Shown: piece after piece, positions 8,550 to 17,006 of the stretch
Layout: each line of letters opens with the position of its first letter
Numbering within the stretch: the first letter of the stretch is position 1
Assembly (NCBI GenBank): GCA_947448025.1
Contig: CANFLV010000029.1
Span: forward strand, 1-42,126
DNA: 42,126 bases
Source of the DNA: Oxalobacteraceae bacterium
GTDB lineage: Bacteria > Pseudomonadota > Gammaproteobacteria > Burkholderiales > Burkholderiaceae_D
Direction: 5' to 3'
The notes under the pieces: generated by a model
The model's database searches: none
Seen by the model: only the letters and a program-made list of their open reading frames with translations
Told to the model about the DNA's origin: nothing
Translations under genes and position numbers: made by a program

Positions 8550-9324
8550 TGAGCCCGGCAGCAAAGGCAGAATGGAGCGCAGTATCGCGCGCAAGGCAGA
8601 GGTCGCTCCAGGCCCCCGCCTTGGCAGCAGGTGAGCGCAATAATTCGACCGGCGCATAGGTCACGACCAATGGCAAATCCGCATAACGATGCACCTTGCC
8701 GCGCAAGCCGGACAGATTTGCTTCTACATCGGAGAGCAATGCTACAGCGACGTCGGCACCGAGCGCAACGATGATGGTCGGCTCGAGCAAGGTGATCTGC
8801 CGCGCCAGATAGGGACGGCAGGCGTTCAGTGACGCGCTGACATCCACACCCGGCGCCGGGAAGCATTTCAGCAGGTTCGTGACATAAACATTTTGCTCGG
8901 GCTGCAGGCCAATGGCGCGCAGCATATTACTGAATAGGCTGCCGCTGTCCCCTGTTAATGGCTGACCCGCTGCGTCGTCGGCGGCGTTGGGCGCGGCGCC
9001 GATGAACAGCCAGTTTGCCTTGCGGTCTCCCGCACCGAATACGGTATTGCTGCGCCCGGCACACAGGCCGCAGCCGCTGCAGGCAGCGACGCCTTGCTGC
9101 AGCTGCTGCCAGTCCATCCCGTCCACCAGCGCGGCGCTGACGGAGGCGGCTTGGACAACGATGGGCGTAATCAAGTCAGACGCTTCCTGCGCCATGCTGA
9201 CCTGCGCTGCTTCGCGCACCACTTCCAGCTCGGCAGCGAGGACTGCATGCACAGGCGCATGGCGCAGCGTCCAGCGCGGCGCCAGCCCCATCTCCTGCAG
9301 AAATGCCGCCTTACGCGCGCTCAT
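8530..9324 (-). CDS. Family 4-like uracil-DNA glycosylase homologue, probably inactive
   Basis: 264 aa. Family 4 UDGs are [4Fe-4S] enzymes that remove uracil from DNA. The four expected Cys are present (ACSGC around residue 82, LLKC and NACRP further on), with VFGAGD, NVYVTN and LIVALG-like segments. Key active-site motifs have changed: GEAPG reads GAAPN (catalytic Glu to Ala), PFVGxAG reads PLTGDSG, and the C-terminal HP(A/S) reads AP in TYAPVELLR. The first 75 residues are a poorly conserved lead. ATG 9324 overlaps the rimI stop as ATGA. Either a structural or regulatory homologue or an enzyme with altered chemistry; uracil excision as usually understood is doubtful. Confidence 0.8.
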   Translation of the reverse strand: MSARKAAFLQEMGLAPRWTLRHAPVHAVLAAELEVVREAAQVSMAQEASDLITPIVVQAASVSAALVDGMDWQQLQQGVAACSGCGLCAGRSNTVFGAGDRKANWLFIGAAPNAADDAAGQPLTGDSGSLFSNMLRAIGLQPEQNVYVTNLLKCFPAPGVDVSASLNACRPYLARQITLLEPTIIVALGADVAVALLSDVEANLSGLRGKVHRYADLPLVVTYAPVELLRSPAAKAGAWSDLCLARDTALHSAFAAGLNADAAR

Positions 9325-9800
9325 AGCGGCAGCCGCATCACGATCGCGTCTTCACGGGTATTGTCAGGCGCTGGATAGTAATCCCGACGCCGGCCGATAC
9401 GCACAAAGCCATATTGGTCATAAATTTTCAAGGCGCGCTCATTTGAGGGGCGTACTTCAAGCAGGATGGACTCCATCTTGAGCCGGCGCGCAACAGCGGC
9501 GACATGGTCCAGCATCAAACGTCCCAAGCCCAGACCATGCAAATCGCCCCGCACGGTAATGTTGAGCAGATGCGCCTCATCCACGGCCGGCATCAGCAGG
9601 AAATAGCCAGTCAGTGTTTCGGCTTCATCGCGCAGTATCCAGGCCTGGTAGCCACTGCGCAGGGAATCATTGAAATTACCGGCGGTCCAGGGAAACGGAT
9701 ACTCGACCTTCTCGATGGCGACGACTTCGCGGATGTCTTCCACCTGCATGCGCCGGATCGGCAACATGCGTAGGGTCGGCGGCTTGGGCATGGCACTCAT
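9321..9800 (-). CDS. rimI: Ribosomal protein S18-alanine N-acetyltransferase RimI
   Basis: 159 aa GNAT acetyltransferase that acetylates the N-terminal Ala of ribosomal protein S18. The fold is visible as IRRMQVEDIREVVAIEKVEY with PWTAGNF (substrate side), a short beta strand LLNITV, the acetyl-CoA loop GLGLGRLML (R/Q-x-x-G-x-G/A type) and EVRPSNERALKIYDQYGFVRIGRRRDYY at the C-terminus. ATG 9800 overlaps the tsaB stop as ATGA, and its own stop overlaps the next start the same way. The tsaB-rimI pairing is widely conserved, which supports the call. Confidence 0.93.
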   Translation of the reverse strand: MSAMPKPPTLRMLPIRRMQVEDIREVVAIEKVEYPFPWTAGNFNDSLRSGYQAWILRDEAETLTGYFLLMPAVDEAHLLNITVRGDLHGLGLGRLMLDHVAAVARRLKMESILLEVRPSNERALKIYDQYGFVRIGRRRDYYPAPDNTREDAIVMRLPL

Positions 9801-10492
9801 GCGACAGCGGCGGCTTTGGCGAGCCGTTCAACGATGGTCAGGGCGACATTATTGCGCAGGTAGAGCGGCTGGGCGTCAGCGGCCGGGCATGCACCACCCT
9901 GCGCAAAAGTGCGACTGGCCAGACGCGCGACTTGCGCCGCATGCGGCACCATGTGGGCTAAAGCCGAGCTGGCGAATGGCGCTGCGGCGAATGCGTCAGC
10001 ATAGGCAGAAAAGCCGTTGCCGCAGGCTTGTACTCTGCCCTCCGGCAGGACGTCGCCGGGGGCTGACAGCGTTGGCCCGATGATTTCCTGCCAGCCGTCG
10101 CGATAGCGATATTGCGCCCAATAGACTTCACCCATGCGCGCGTCCATCACGGCCAATACATTCGCCGCGCCCGACTGTTCACGACAGGCTTCGGCCATAG
10201 CCTGCAAGGTAATCACCGGCACGACCGGCAAGTCCGCGCCAAACGCCAGACCCTGCGCAATGCCACAGGCAGTACGCACGCCAGTGAACGAGCCGGGCCC
10301 GATGCCAAAGCCAATGGCAGAACATTGATTTAAGGTCAGGCCGGCTTCGGCCAGCAAGGCTTGCACCATGGGCAAGATGGTTTGCGAATGGTTCATGACG
10401 CCCGAGGCTTCGCGGCTAAACAGGCGCTCGCCATGCAGCAAGGCGGCAGATGCGAGCTCTGCGGAAGTTTCAATAGCTAGGATGATAGGCAT
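9797..10492 (-). CDS. tsaB: tRNA threonylcarbamoyladenosine biosynthesis protein TsaB
   Basis: 231 aa. TsaB is the non-catalytic ASKHA-fold partner of TsaD in forming t6A37 on ANN-decoding tRNAs. The start ILAIETSAELASAALL is the phosphate-1 strand of the fold; GFGIGPGSFTGVRTACGIAQGLA is the hallmark TsaB segment. The C-terminus has the usual AQPLYLRNNVA. It is the first gene of the tsaB-rimI-UDG-DUF1853 operon. A TAAAAT sequence sits only 6 bases before the ATG (10499-10504), so transcripts could be nearly leaderless; no Shine-Dalgarno is seen. Confidence 0.95.
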   Translation of the reverse strand: MPIILAIETSAELASAALLHGERLFSREASGVMNHSQTILPMVQALLAEAGLTLNQCSAIGFGIGPGSFTGVRTACGIAQGLAFGADLPVVPVITLQAMAEACREQSGAANVLAVMDARMGEVYWAQYRYRDGWQEIIGPTLSAPGDVLPEGRVQACGNGFSAYADAFAAAPFASSALAHMVPHAAQVARLASRTFAQGGACPAADAQPLYLRNNVALTIVERLAKAAAVA

Positions 10493-10589
10493 GCCGGCAT
10501 TTTACCGCGCCCGGTGCAGCGCACGCGAGGGCGGCGTTAAAATCAAACGATGATTCGGCTTCGCCTGAGACTGCCTGTGCTGCCTTCGA

Positions 10590-12404
10590 TCAGAACCAGG
10601 CATCCTGCATGTCCAGCGTGGTCGTGTCGATGCTCTCTAGCAGATCGAGCTGCGGCGCAGTCTTGGGCAATTCCCATTGGAAGAAATACGCGCAAGCCTG
10701 CAATTTACCCCGATAGAAATCCGCATCGTGCCCGGACTTACCGACCGCCAGTAATGCCTGCTCAAGCCAGATCCAAGCCACGACGGCATGACCGAAGGCT
10801 TCCAGATAAAGTGAGGCATTGGCCAGCATCTTGTTTGTATCACCGACGCCGTACAAGGTCTTGGTGACAGCCGCGATTCTGCGCAAGACCAGTCCCAGCG
10901 CATTGCCGTAAGCTTCCAGCTCTGGCACCTGCAGGGCATGCGATACGGTCAACTGCATTTCGCCACCGAGCGCCGCGAAAGCAGCACCGTTTTTCATTGA
11001 CACCTTGCGTCCCAGCAGATCGAGTCCCTGGATGCCGTGGGTGCCTTCATGAATCGGGTTCAAGCGATTATCGCGATAAAACTGTTCGACATTGTATTCA
11101 CGCGTATAGCCGTAACCGCCATGGACTTGAATGGCGAGGTTATTCGCTTCGAGACACCATTGCGAGGGCCAGGACTTCGCCACGGGCGTGAGGATATCGA
11201 GCAGCAGCGTCGCTTTTTCACGCACCTCCGCGGACTCGGCCGTACGTTCATCGTCGACGAGTTTGGCGCAATACAAGGTCAGCGCAAGGCCGCCTTCGAC
11301 ATAGGATTTCTGCGCCAGCAGCATGCGCTTCACATCCGTATGTTCGATGATTGCGATTTGCGGCGCGGCCGGGTCCTTGGCTTGCGGCGCCCTGCCCTGC
11401 GGACGGTTACGCGCGTAGTCGAGCGCATGCAGATAACCGGTGTAGCCAAGCATGACCGCACCCAGGCCCACGCCGATACGTGCTTCGTTCATCATGTGGA
11501 ACATGTTCGCCAGGCCCTTGTGCACCTCGCCGACCAGATATCCGATCGCGCCCGCTTTGCCTTGCGGTTTGAATTTCCCTTCGCCGAAATTGAGCAGGCA
11601 ATTTGTCGTGCCGCGGTAACCCATCTTGTGATTCAGGCCGGCCAGCACGACGTCATTGCGCTCGCCCAGCGTACCGTCTGCATTGACGAGCTTTTTCGGC
11701 ACGATGAAAAGAGAAATACCCTTCACGCCGGGAATCAGTTTGCCGTCCGCGCCGGGCACTTTCGCCAGCACCAGATGGACGATATTTTCCGCGAGCTCAT
11801 GTTCGCCGGCCGAAATCCACATCTTGTTACCTGTCAGGCGATATGTGCCATCCTCCTGCGCTTCCGCGCGCGTGACGATGTCGGACAGGGAGGAACCTGC
11901 CTGCGGTTCCGACAGACACATCGTGCCAAAAAAGCGCCCGGCCAGCATGGGCTTGACGTATGTCTCGATTTGCTCGGGCGTGCCGCATTTAAGCAGGGTA
12001 TTTGCGTTACCGATGGTCAGGAAGGGATAGGACGAGGTGCCGACATTGGCTCCCTTAAAATAGGCCAGTCCCGCTTTTTCGACCACGACCGGCAGCTGCA
12101 TGCCGCCGAAATCATAATCCTGCCCGGCGGCCATCAGGCCCGCGGCGATGTAGGCGTCGAGCGCGGTTTTGACGTCCGGGATCATGTGCACAGTCTCGCC
12201 ATCGAAATGCGGCTCGTTCTGGTCGCTCTTCTTGTTATGCGGTGCGAACAATTCTGTGGCGATCTGCTCGCAGGTATCCATGGCGGCGTTGAAGGTTTCG
12301 CGCGAATGATCGGCGTAGCGCGCGCGGCTGCTGAGCGCTTCGACATTGAGCCATTCGTAAAGCAGGAAATCGAGATCGCGACGAGGTACAATTTTGGATT
12401 GCAT
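10590..12404 (-). CDS. Acyl-CoA dehydrogenase (about 600-residue, DmdC/FadE-like type)
   Basis: 604 aa, longer than the 380-aa canonical class and typical of the subgroup with an additional C-terminal domain. FAD-dependent alpha,beta-dehydrogenation of acyl-CoA. Signature segments: MCLSEPQAGSSLSDI (residues about 180-195), KMWISAGEH, and the C-terminal YNVEQFYRDNRLNPIHEGTH, where the Glu in HEGTH (about residue 453) is the expected catalytic base. The last 130 residues form the subgroup-specific helical domain. The thiolase gene lies upstream on the same strand, so the pair fits beta-oxidation. DMSP demethylation (DmdC) is possible by family but nothing else here supports it. Confidence 0.9.
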   Translation of the reverse strand: MQSKIVPRRDLDFLLYEWLNVEALSSRARYADHSRETFNAAMDTCEQIATELFAPHNKKSDQNEPHFDGETVHMIPDVKTALDAYIAAGLMAAGQDYDFGGMQLPVVVEKAGLAYFKGANVGTSSYPFLTIGNANTLLKCGTPEQIETYVKPMLAGRFFGTMCLSEPQAGSSLSDIVTRAEAQEDGTYRLTGNKMWISAGEHELAENIVHLVLAKVPGADGKLIPGVKGISLFIVPKKLVNADGTLGERNDVVLAGLNHKMGYRGTTNCLLNFGEGKFKPQGKAGAIGYLVGEVHKGLANMFHMMNEARIGVGLGAVMLGYTGYLHALDYARNRPQGRAPQAKDPAAPQIAIIEHTDVKRMLLAQKSYVEGGLALTLYCAKLVDDERTAESAEVREKATLLLDILTPVAKSWPSQWCLEANNLAIQVHGGYGYTREYNVEQFYRDNRLNPIHEGTHGIQGLDLLGRKVSMKNGAAFAALGGEMQLTVSHALQVPELEAYGNALGLVLRRIAAVTKTLYGVGDTNKMLANASLYLEAFGHAVVAWIWLEQALLAVGKSGHDADFYRGKLQACAYFFQWELPKTAPQLDLLESIDTTTLDMQDAWF

Positions 12405-12427
12405 AGTTAGCCTGTAATTCGTTGGAT

Positions 12428-12465
12428 AAAAAAATTCCCTCCGCGCGTCAGACGCTGGGAGGGAA
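12428..12465 (-). terminator. Intrinsic terminator between thiolase and acyl-CoA dehydrogenase genes
   Basis: On the minus strand TTCCCTCC and GGAGGGAA (plus positions 12458-12465 and 12435-12442) form an 8-bp stem with a partly self-complementary loop (GCGTC...GACGC). It is followed by seven Us (A-run at 12428-12434). It lies 19 bases after the thiolase stop and about 25 bases before the next ATG, so it is well placed to separate or attenuate the two genes. Confidence 0.88.
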
Positions 12466-12483
12466 CGGTCAGTCAGCGTCGGG

Positions 12484-13662
12484 TCAGCAGACTTCGAACA
12501 GGCCGGCAGCGCCCTGACCGCCGCCGATGCACATGGTCACAACGACAAATTTCGCGCCGCGACGTTTTCCTTCGATCAGCGCATGACCGGTCAGGCGCGC
12601 ACCCGATACGCCATAAGGATGACCGACCGCGATCGCGCCACCGTTCACGTTGAGGCGATCCATCGGGATTTTCAGCGTGTCGGCGCAATACAGGACTTGC
12701 ACTGCAAACGCTTCATTCAACTCCCACAGGCCGATGTCTTCGACTTTCAAGCCGGCTTTTTTCAGCAGCTTCGGAATCGCAAAGACGGGGCCAATGCCCA
12801 TTTCATCCGGCTCGCAGCCGGCGATCGCAAAGCCGCGGAAAATACCCAGCGGTTGCAAGCCACGCGCCTCCGCCACTTTGCTGTTCATTAATACCGCGAC
12901 CGATGCGCCATCAGAAAACTGGCTCGCATTACCAGCCGAGATCACGCCGCCCGGCATGGCCGAACGGATTTTCGAGACGCCTTCGAGGGTCGTGTCGGCG
13001 CGGATGCCTTCATCGGCCGAGATCGTCACTTCGCGCGTGATCAGCATGCCGCTGGCCTTGTCGGCCACGCCCATGGTGGTCGTCATCGGTACGATTTCAT
13101 CGAGGAATTTACCGGCGGCCTGGGCCGCTGCCGCACGTTGCTGGCTGCGCACGCCATATTCGTCCTGACGCTCGCGTGAAATGCTGTAACGCTTGGCCAC
13201 AGTTTCCGCGGTTTGCAGCATAGGCCAGTAGACCTCTGGATTGTGCTCTTTAAGCCAAGGGTCGACGAGCATGTGGGTATTGGCTTCCTGCTGTACGCAG
13301 GAGATCGACTCAACGCCACCGGCGGCATAGATGTCGCCTTCGCCGGCGATGATGCGCTGGGCTGCCAGCGCAATAGTCTGCAGCCCTGAAGAGCAGAAAC
13401 GATTCACCGTCATGCCGGCAGTCGTCACCGGGCAGCCACCGCGCAAAGCGATCTGGCGCGCGATATTCGAGCCGGTCGCGCCTTCTGGCGTAGCGCAGCC
13501 GATGATGACGTCTTCAACTTCACCAGCGTCAATCCCGGCGCGCGCGATCGCGGCAGCGAGGACATGGCCACCCAAGGTCGCACCATGCGTCATATTGAAA
13601 GCGCCTTTCCAGGATTTGGCCAGGGCGGTGCGCGCAGTGGATACGATGACGGCGTCGGTCAT
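12484..13662 (-). CDS. Thiolase (acetyl-CoA C-acyltransferase, FadA/PhaA type)
   Basis: 392 aa. Catalyses thiolytic cleavage of 3-ketoacyl-CoA or the reverse condensation. Nucleophilic Cys90 lies in [12 protein letters not shown]; the His motif is [20 protein letters not shown] and the second catalytic Cys is in [16 protein letters not shown] near the C-terminus. The start ATG at 13662 has a clear Shine-Dalgarno, AAGGAG, six bases upstream. The adjacent acyl-CoA dehydrogenase favours a degradative role, but the sequence alone does not separate acetoacetyl-CoA thiolase from broader 3-ketoacyl-CoA thiolase. Confidence 0.92.
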   Translation of the reverse strand: MTDAVIVSTARTALAKSWKGAFNMTHGATLGGHVLAAAIARAGIDAGEVEDVIIGCATPEGATGSNIARQIALRGGCPVTTAGMTVNRFCSSGLQTIALAAQRIIAGEGDIYAAGGVESISCVQQEANTHMLVDPWLKEHNPEVYWPMLQTAETVAKRYSISRERQDEYGVRSQQRAAAAQAAGKFLDEIVPMTTTMGVADKASGMLITREVTISADEGIRADTTLEGVSKIRSAMPGGVISAGNASQFSDGASVAVLMNSKVAEARGLQPLGIFRGFAIAGCEPDEMGIGPVFAIPKLLKKAGLKVEDIGLWELNEAFAVQVLYCADTLKIPMDRLNVNGGAIAVGHPYGVSGARLTGHALIEGKRRGAKFVVVTMCIGGGQGAAGLFEVC

Positions 13663-13958
13663 GTGAATCTCCTTGAGTTTGATGTAATAGTTATCGGATA
13701 GAGCAGCGCAATGAGGCGGACGGGCGTCCTATCCTTTGCAGCGAAATCGCAGAATAGCATAAGATTAGTACGGTCGTTCGCAAATTTCACCAGGGACGAT
13801 CATTCCCCGCTCTCTGAATCTTTTGCTGCATTAGTACGCCGTAAGTTTCTGTAAGTTTCAAGCAAGACCTGTGTAAGTTTCGCACCGCACACTGCGTCGG
13901 TGCCAGGTGTGCAATGCTTTACCTGCACAATCATATAAATTAATAGAAGGAGACAAGC
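13663..13958. promoter_or_regulatory. Divergent control region, thiolase / MHS transporter, with three direct repeats
   Basis: GTAAGTTTC occurs three times on the plus strand: 13841-13849, 13851-13859 and 13873-13881. Starts are 10 and 22 bases apart, close to one and two helical turns, and the last copy ends about 77 bases before the MHS start codon. This is the spacing expected of a factor binding repeatedly to one face of DNA. AT-rich bases 13930-13945 precede a strong ribosome binding site (AAGGAG, 13947-13952). No reliable -35/-10 pair could be chosen. Confidence 0.6.
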
Positions 13959-15620
13959 ATGGCTACAGTTTCAACGACTGACAGCGGCATCACGGCGGAG
14001 GAACGCAAGGTCATTTTTGCGTCGTCCCTGGGGACCGTATTCGAATGGTATGACTTTTATCTGTACGGCTCGCTCGCTCCGATCATTGCGAAGCAGTTCT
14101 TTGCAGGTACCGATCCGAATACGGCGTTCATTTTCGCCCTGCTGGCCTTCGCTGCCGGCTTTATCGTACGCCCTTTCGGCGCGCTCGTGTTTGGCCGTCT
14201 CGGCGACATGATCGGCCGTAAGTACACCTTCCTCGTGACGATTCTGATCATGGGTATGTCGACGTTCATCGTCGGCATGCTGCCTAACTATGCCTCGATC
14301 GGTATTGCCGCACCGGTGATCCTGATCTCGCTGCGTATCCTGCAGGGCCTCGCGCTCGGCGGCGAATACGGTGGTGCGGCCACTTACGTGGCTGAGCATG
14401 CTCCACACGGCAAGCGCGGTGCTTTCACGGCATGGATCCAGACAACAGCAACGATCGGCCTGTTCCTGTCGCTGCTGGTTATTCTCGGTACCCGTAGCGC
14501 CATCGGCGAAGTCGCCTTCGGTGACTGGGGCTGGCGCGTACCGTTCCTGGTATCCGTGTTCCTGCTGGCTATCTCGGTATGGATCCGTCTGTCGATGAAT
14601 GAATCGCCAGCGTTCACCAAGATGAAAGCTGAAGGCAAGACATCGAAGGCGCCGCTGATGGAGTCCTTTGGCGAATGGCGTAATCTGAAGATCGTCATCC
14701 TGGCGCTGGTCGGCCTGACAGCGGGTCAAGCCGTGGTCTGGTACACAGGTCAGTTCTATGCACTGTTCTTCCTGACGCAAACACTGAAGGTCGATTCGGC
14801 GACAGCCAACCTGTTGATCGCTGGTTCACTCTTGCTGGGTACACCGTTCTTTATCCTGTTCGGTACACTGTCCGACAAGATCGGCCGCAAGAACATCATT
14901 CTCGGTGGCTGCCTGATCGCTGCGGTGACTTACTTCCCGATTTTCCATGCGCTGACTCACTATGCAAATCCTGCTCTGGAAGCCGCATTGAATAATTCGC
15001 CGGTGGTCGTCTCTGCTGATCCAGCTGACTGCCAATTCCAGTTCAACCCGACCGGCACGAAGAAATTCACTTCTTCCTGCGATATCGTGAAGGCGAAACT
15101 GGCAGCCGCTTCGGTGAACTATGCCAATGAAGCCGCAGCACCAGGTACAGTTGCCACGATCAAGATCGGTGACAAGATCCTGACTTCGTACGCATCGACC
15201 GGCTTACCGAAAGAAGAAGCTGCCGCCAAAGACAAGGCTTTCTCGAAAGAGTTCAGCGATGCGATCAAAGGCGCTGGCTACCCAGCCAAGGCCGATTCGT
15301 CACAGATCAACTATCCTATGGTCTTGCTGCTCTTGTTCATCCTCGTACTGTACGTGACGATGGTGTACGGCCCGATCGCTGCGATGCTGGTTGAAATGTT
15401 CCCAACCCGTATCCGCTACACATCGATGTCGCTGCCTTACCATATCGGTAACGGCTGGTTCGGTGGCTTGCTGCCGACGACAGCGTTCGCACTGGTCGCA
15501 TTCAAAGGCGATATCTACTACGGCCTCTGGTACCCAATCATCATCGCCCTCGGCACTTTTGTCATCGGCATGTTGTTTGTCAGCGAAACCAAAGACGTTG
15601 ATATCTACGCTGGTGACTGA
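13959..15620 (+). CDS. MHS-family (metabolite:H+ symporter) MFS transporter
   Basis: 553 aa inner-membrane transporter. The start has the family signature SSLGTVFEWYDFYLYGSLAP; MFS motif A is GRLGDMIGRKYTFL, and RILQGLALGGEYGGAATYVAEHAP is also characteristic of MHS proteins that carry organic acids or proline/betaine. After about nine hydrophobic segments there is an unusually long hydrophilic insertion (about residues 330-448) with two Cys, then three more membrane segments. The Shine-Dalgarno is strong. Codons differ from neighbours, with frequent CGT, GGT and GCT, as in highly expressed genes. It has its own terminator and is a single-gene unit. Substrate not determinable. Confidence 0.9.
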   Translation: MATVSTTDSGITAEERKVIFASSLGTVFEWYDFYLYGSLAPIIAKQFFAGTDPNTAFIFALLAFAAGFIVRPFGALVFGRLGDMIGRKYTFLVTILIMGMSTFIVGMLPNYASIGIAAPVILISLRILQGLALGGEYGGAATYVAEHAPHGKRGAFTAWIQTTATIGLFLSLLVILGTRSAIGEVAFGDWGWRVPFLVSVFLLAISVWIRLSMNESPAFTKMKAEGKTSKAPLMESFGEWRNLKIVILALVGLTAGQAVVWYTGQFYALFFLTQTLKVDSATANLLIAGSLLLGTPFFILFGTLSDKIGRKNIILGGCLIAAVTYFPIFHALTHYANPALEAALNNSPVVVSADPADCQFQFNPTGTKKFTSSCDIVKAKLAAASVNYANEAAAPGTVATIKIGDKILTSYASTGLPKEEAAAKDKAFSKEFSDAIKGAGYPAKADSSQINYPMVLLLLFILVLYVTMVYGPIAAMLVEMFPTRIRYTSMSLPYHIGNGWFGGLLPTTAFALVAFKGDIYYGLWYPIIIALGTFVIGMLFVSETKDVDIYAGD

Positions 15621-15665
15621 TCACCGCCTGTCCGGATGGTCTGTCCGGGCAAGCTGATCGAAACG

Positions 15666-15696
15666 AACCGCCAGGCTGGTCCGCTGGCGGTTTTTT
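15666..15696 (+). terminator. Intrinsic terminator of the MHS transporter gene
   Basis: AACCGCCAG (15666-15674) pairs with CTGGCGGTT (15684-15692) around a 9-base loop and runs into TTTTTT (15691-15696). It lies 45 bases after the transporter stop and about 100 bases before purT. Confidence 0.9.
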
Positions 15697-15797
15697 CATG
15701 GCCGGGAATTGCGCTAAGCAAGCAGAATTTGGTATCGACGCGCTGCCCTCCTGCAAGTATCATCCGCCCATCCCCTCACTCAATTCCAGAATCCGCC

Positions 15798-17006
15798 ATG
15801 AAATCCATTACCCGCATCGGTACCCCGCTGTCCCCTTCTGCCACGAAAGTCATGCTGCTGGGCTCGGGCGAACTGGGCAAGGAAGTCATCATTTCATTAC
15901 AGCGTCTTGGCGTGGAAGTCATCGCCGTGGATCGCTATGCGAACGCGCCCGGTCATCAAGTCGCGCATCGCGCACATGTCATCAACATGGCCGATGGCGC
16001 AGCCCTTGCAGCGCTGATAGCGCTGGAACAGCCGGACCTGGTCGTGCCCGAAATCGAAGCAATCGCCACCACCACACTGGTCGAACTGGAAAAGGCTGGC
16101 AAAGCGACCGTGATCCCGACCGCGCGCGCCGCCTGGCTGACGATGAACCGCGAAGGCATCCGCCGCCTCGCCGCCGAAACCCTGGGACTGCCGACCTCCC
16201 CTTACCAATTCGCCGACAATGTCGACGAACTCAAAGCCGCCTGCGCTGAAATCGGCTTCCCCTGCATCATCAAGCCCGTCATGTCGTCTTCCGGCAAAGG
16301 CCAGTCGCGTATCGAAAGCGCCGCCGAAGTTGACGCCGCCTGGGCCTATGCTGCTGCCGGCGGACGCGTCGACGCCGGGCGCGTGATCGTTGAAGGCTTC
16401 ATCGACTTTGATTATGAAATCACGCAGCTGACCGTACGCGCCAAGGAAGCCGATGGCACGATCGCCACGCATTTCTGCGAGCCGATCGGCCATGTGCAAG
16501 TCAAGGGCGATTACGTCGAGTCGTGGCAGCCCTGCTTCATGGCACCGGCAGCGCTGGCCCTGGCACGTGAAGTCTCGAAAAAAGTCACCGATGACCTCGG
16601 CGGCCTGGGTCTGTTTGGCGTCGAGCTGTTCGTCAAGGGCGACATGGTCTGGTTCTCCGAAGTCAGCGCGCGTCCGCACGACACCGGCATGGTCACCATG
16701 GCCACGCAAATTCAGAGTGAATTCGAATTGCATGCCAAAGCCATCCTTGGCCTGCCGGTCAATGTCGCACTGAAATCGCCGGGCGCCTCGGCCGTCATCT
16801 ACGGTCAGCATGATGCCGCCGGCATCGCCTTCGAAGGCGTGGCTGACGCCATGCGCGACCCCGGCATTGATATCCGCCTGTTCGGCAAGCCGGAATCTTT
16901 CGAACGCCGCCGGATGGGCGTGGCGCTGGCGACAGCAGACGATGTGGAAACTGCGCGCCTACGCGCCAAGGCCGCCGCTGCCAAAGTGAAGCCGGTACTC
17001 GGGTGA
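15798..17006 (+). CDS. purT: Formate-dependent phosphoribosylglycinamide formyltransferase PurT
   Basis: 402 aa ATP-grasp enzyme that formylates GAR with formate and ATP in purine synthesis. The N-terminal pre-ATP-grasp fold has [11 protein letters not shown] (residues 20-30) and [10 protein letters not shown]; the ATP-grasp core includes [27 protein letters not shown] and the metal/ATP segment [20 protein letters not shown]. The length is normal. An open frame continues upstream to 15636 across the preceding terminator, so I use the ATG at 15798 ([13 protein letters not shown]). Its stop overlaps the next start. Confidence 0.96.
   Translation: MKSITRIGTPLSPSATKVMLLGSGELGKEVIISLQRLGVEVIAVDRYANAPGHQVAHRAHVINMADGAALAALIALEQPDLVVPEIEAIATTTLVELEKAGKATVIPTARAAWLTMNREGIRRLAAETLGLPTSPYQFADNVDELKAACAEIGFPCIIKPVMSSSGKGQSRIESAAEVDAAWAYAAAGGRVDAGRVIVEGFIDFDYEITQLTVRAKEADGTIATHFCEPIGHVQVKGDYVESWQPCFMAPAALALAREVSKKVTDDLGGLGLFGVELFVKGDMVWFSEVSARPHDTGMVTMATQIQSEFELHAKAILGLPVNVALKSPGASAVIYGQHDAAGIAFEGVADAMRDPGIDIRLFGKPESFERRRMGVALATADDVETARLRAKAAAAKVKPVLG

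Noticed and set aside
10590-12404. DmdC, 3-methylmercaptopropionyl-CoA dehydrogenase of the DMSP pathway
   Set aside because: Long acyl-CoA dehydrogenases of this type are often labelled DmdC, but no dmdA, dmdB or dmdD is visible and the neighbour is a thiolase; a general beta-oxidation role is safer.
11037-12410. 457-codon open frame on the plus strand
   Set aside because: Antisense to the acyl-CoA dehydrogenase; composition is low-complexity R/H/D-rich and no domain is visible.
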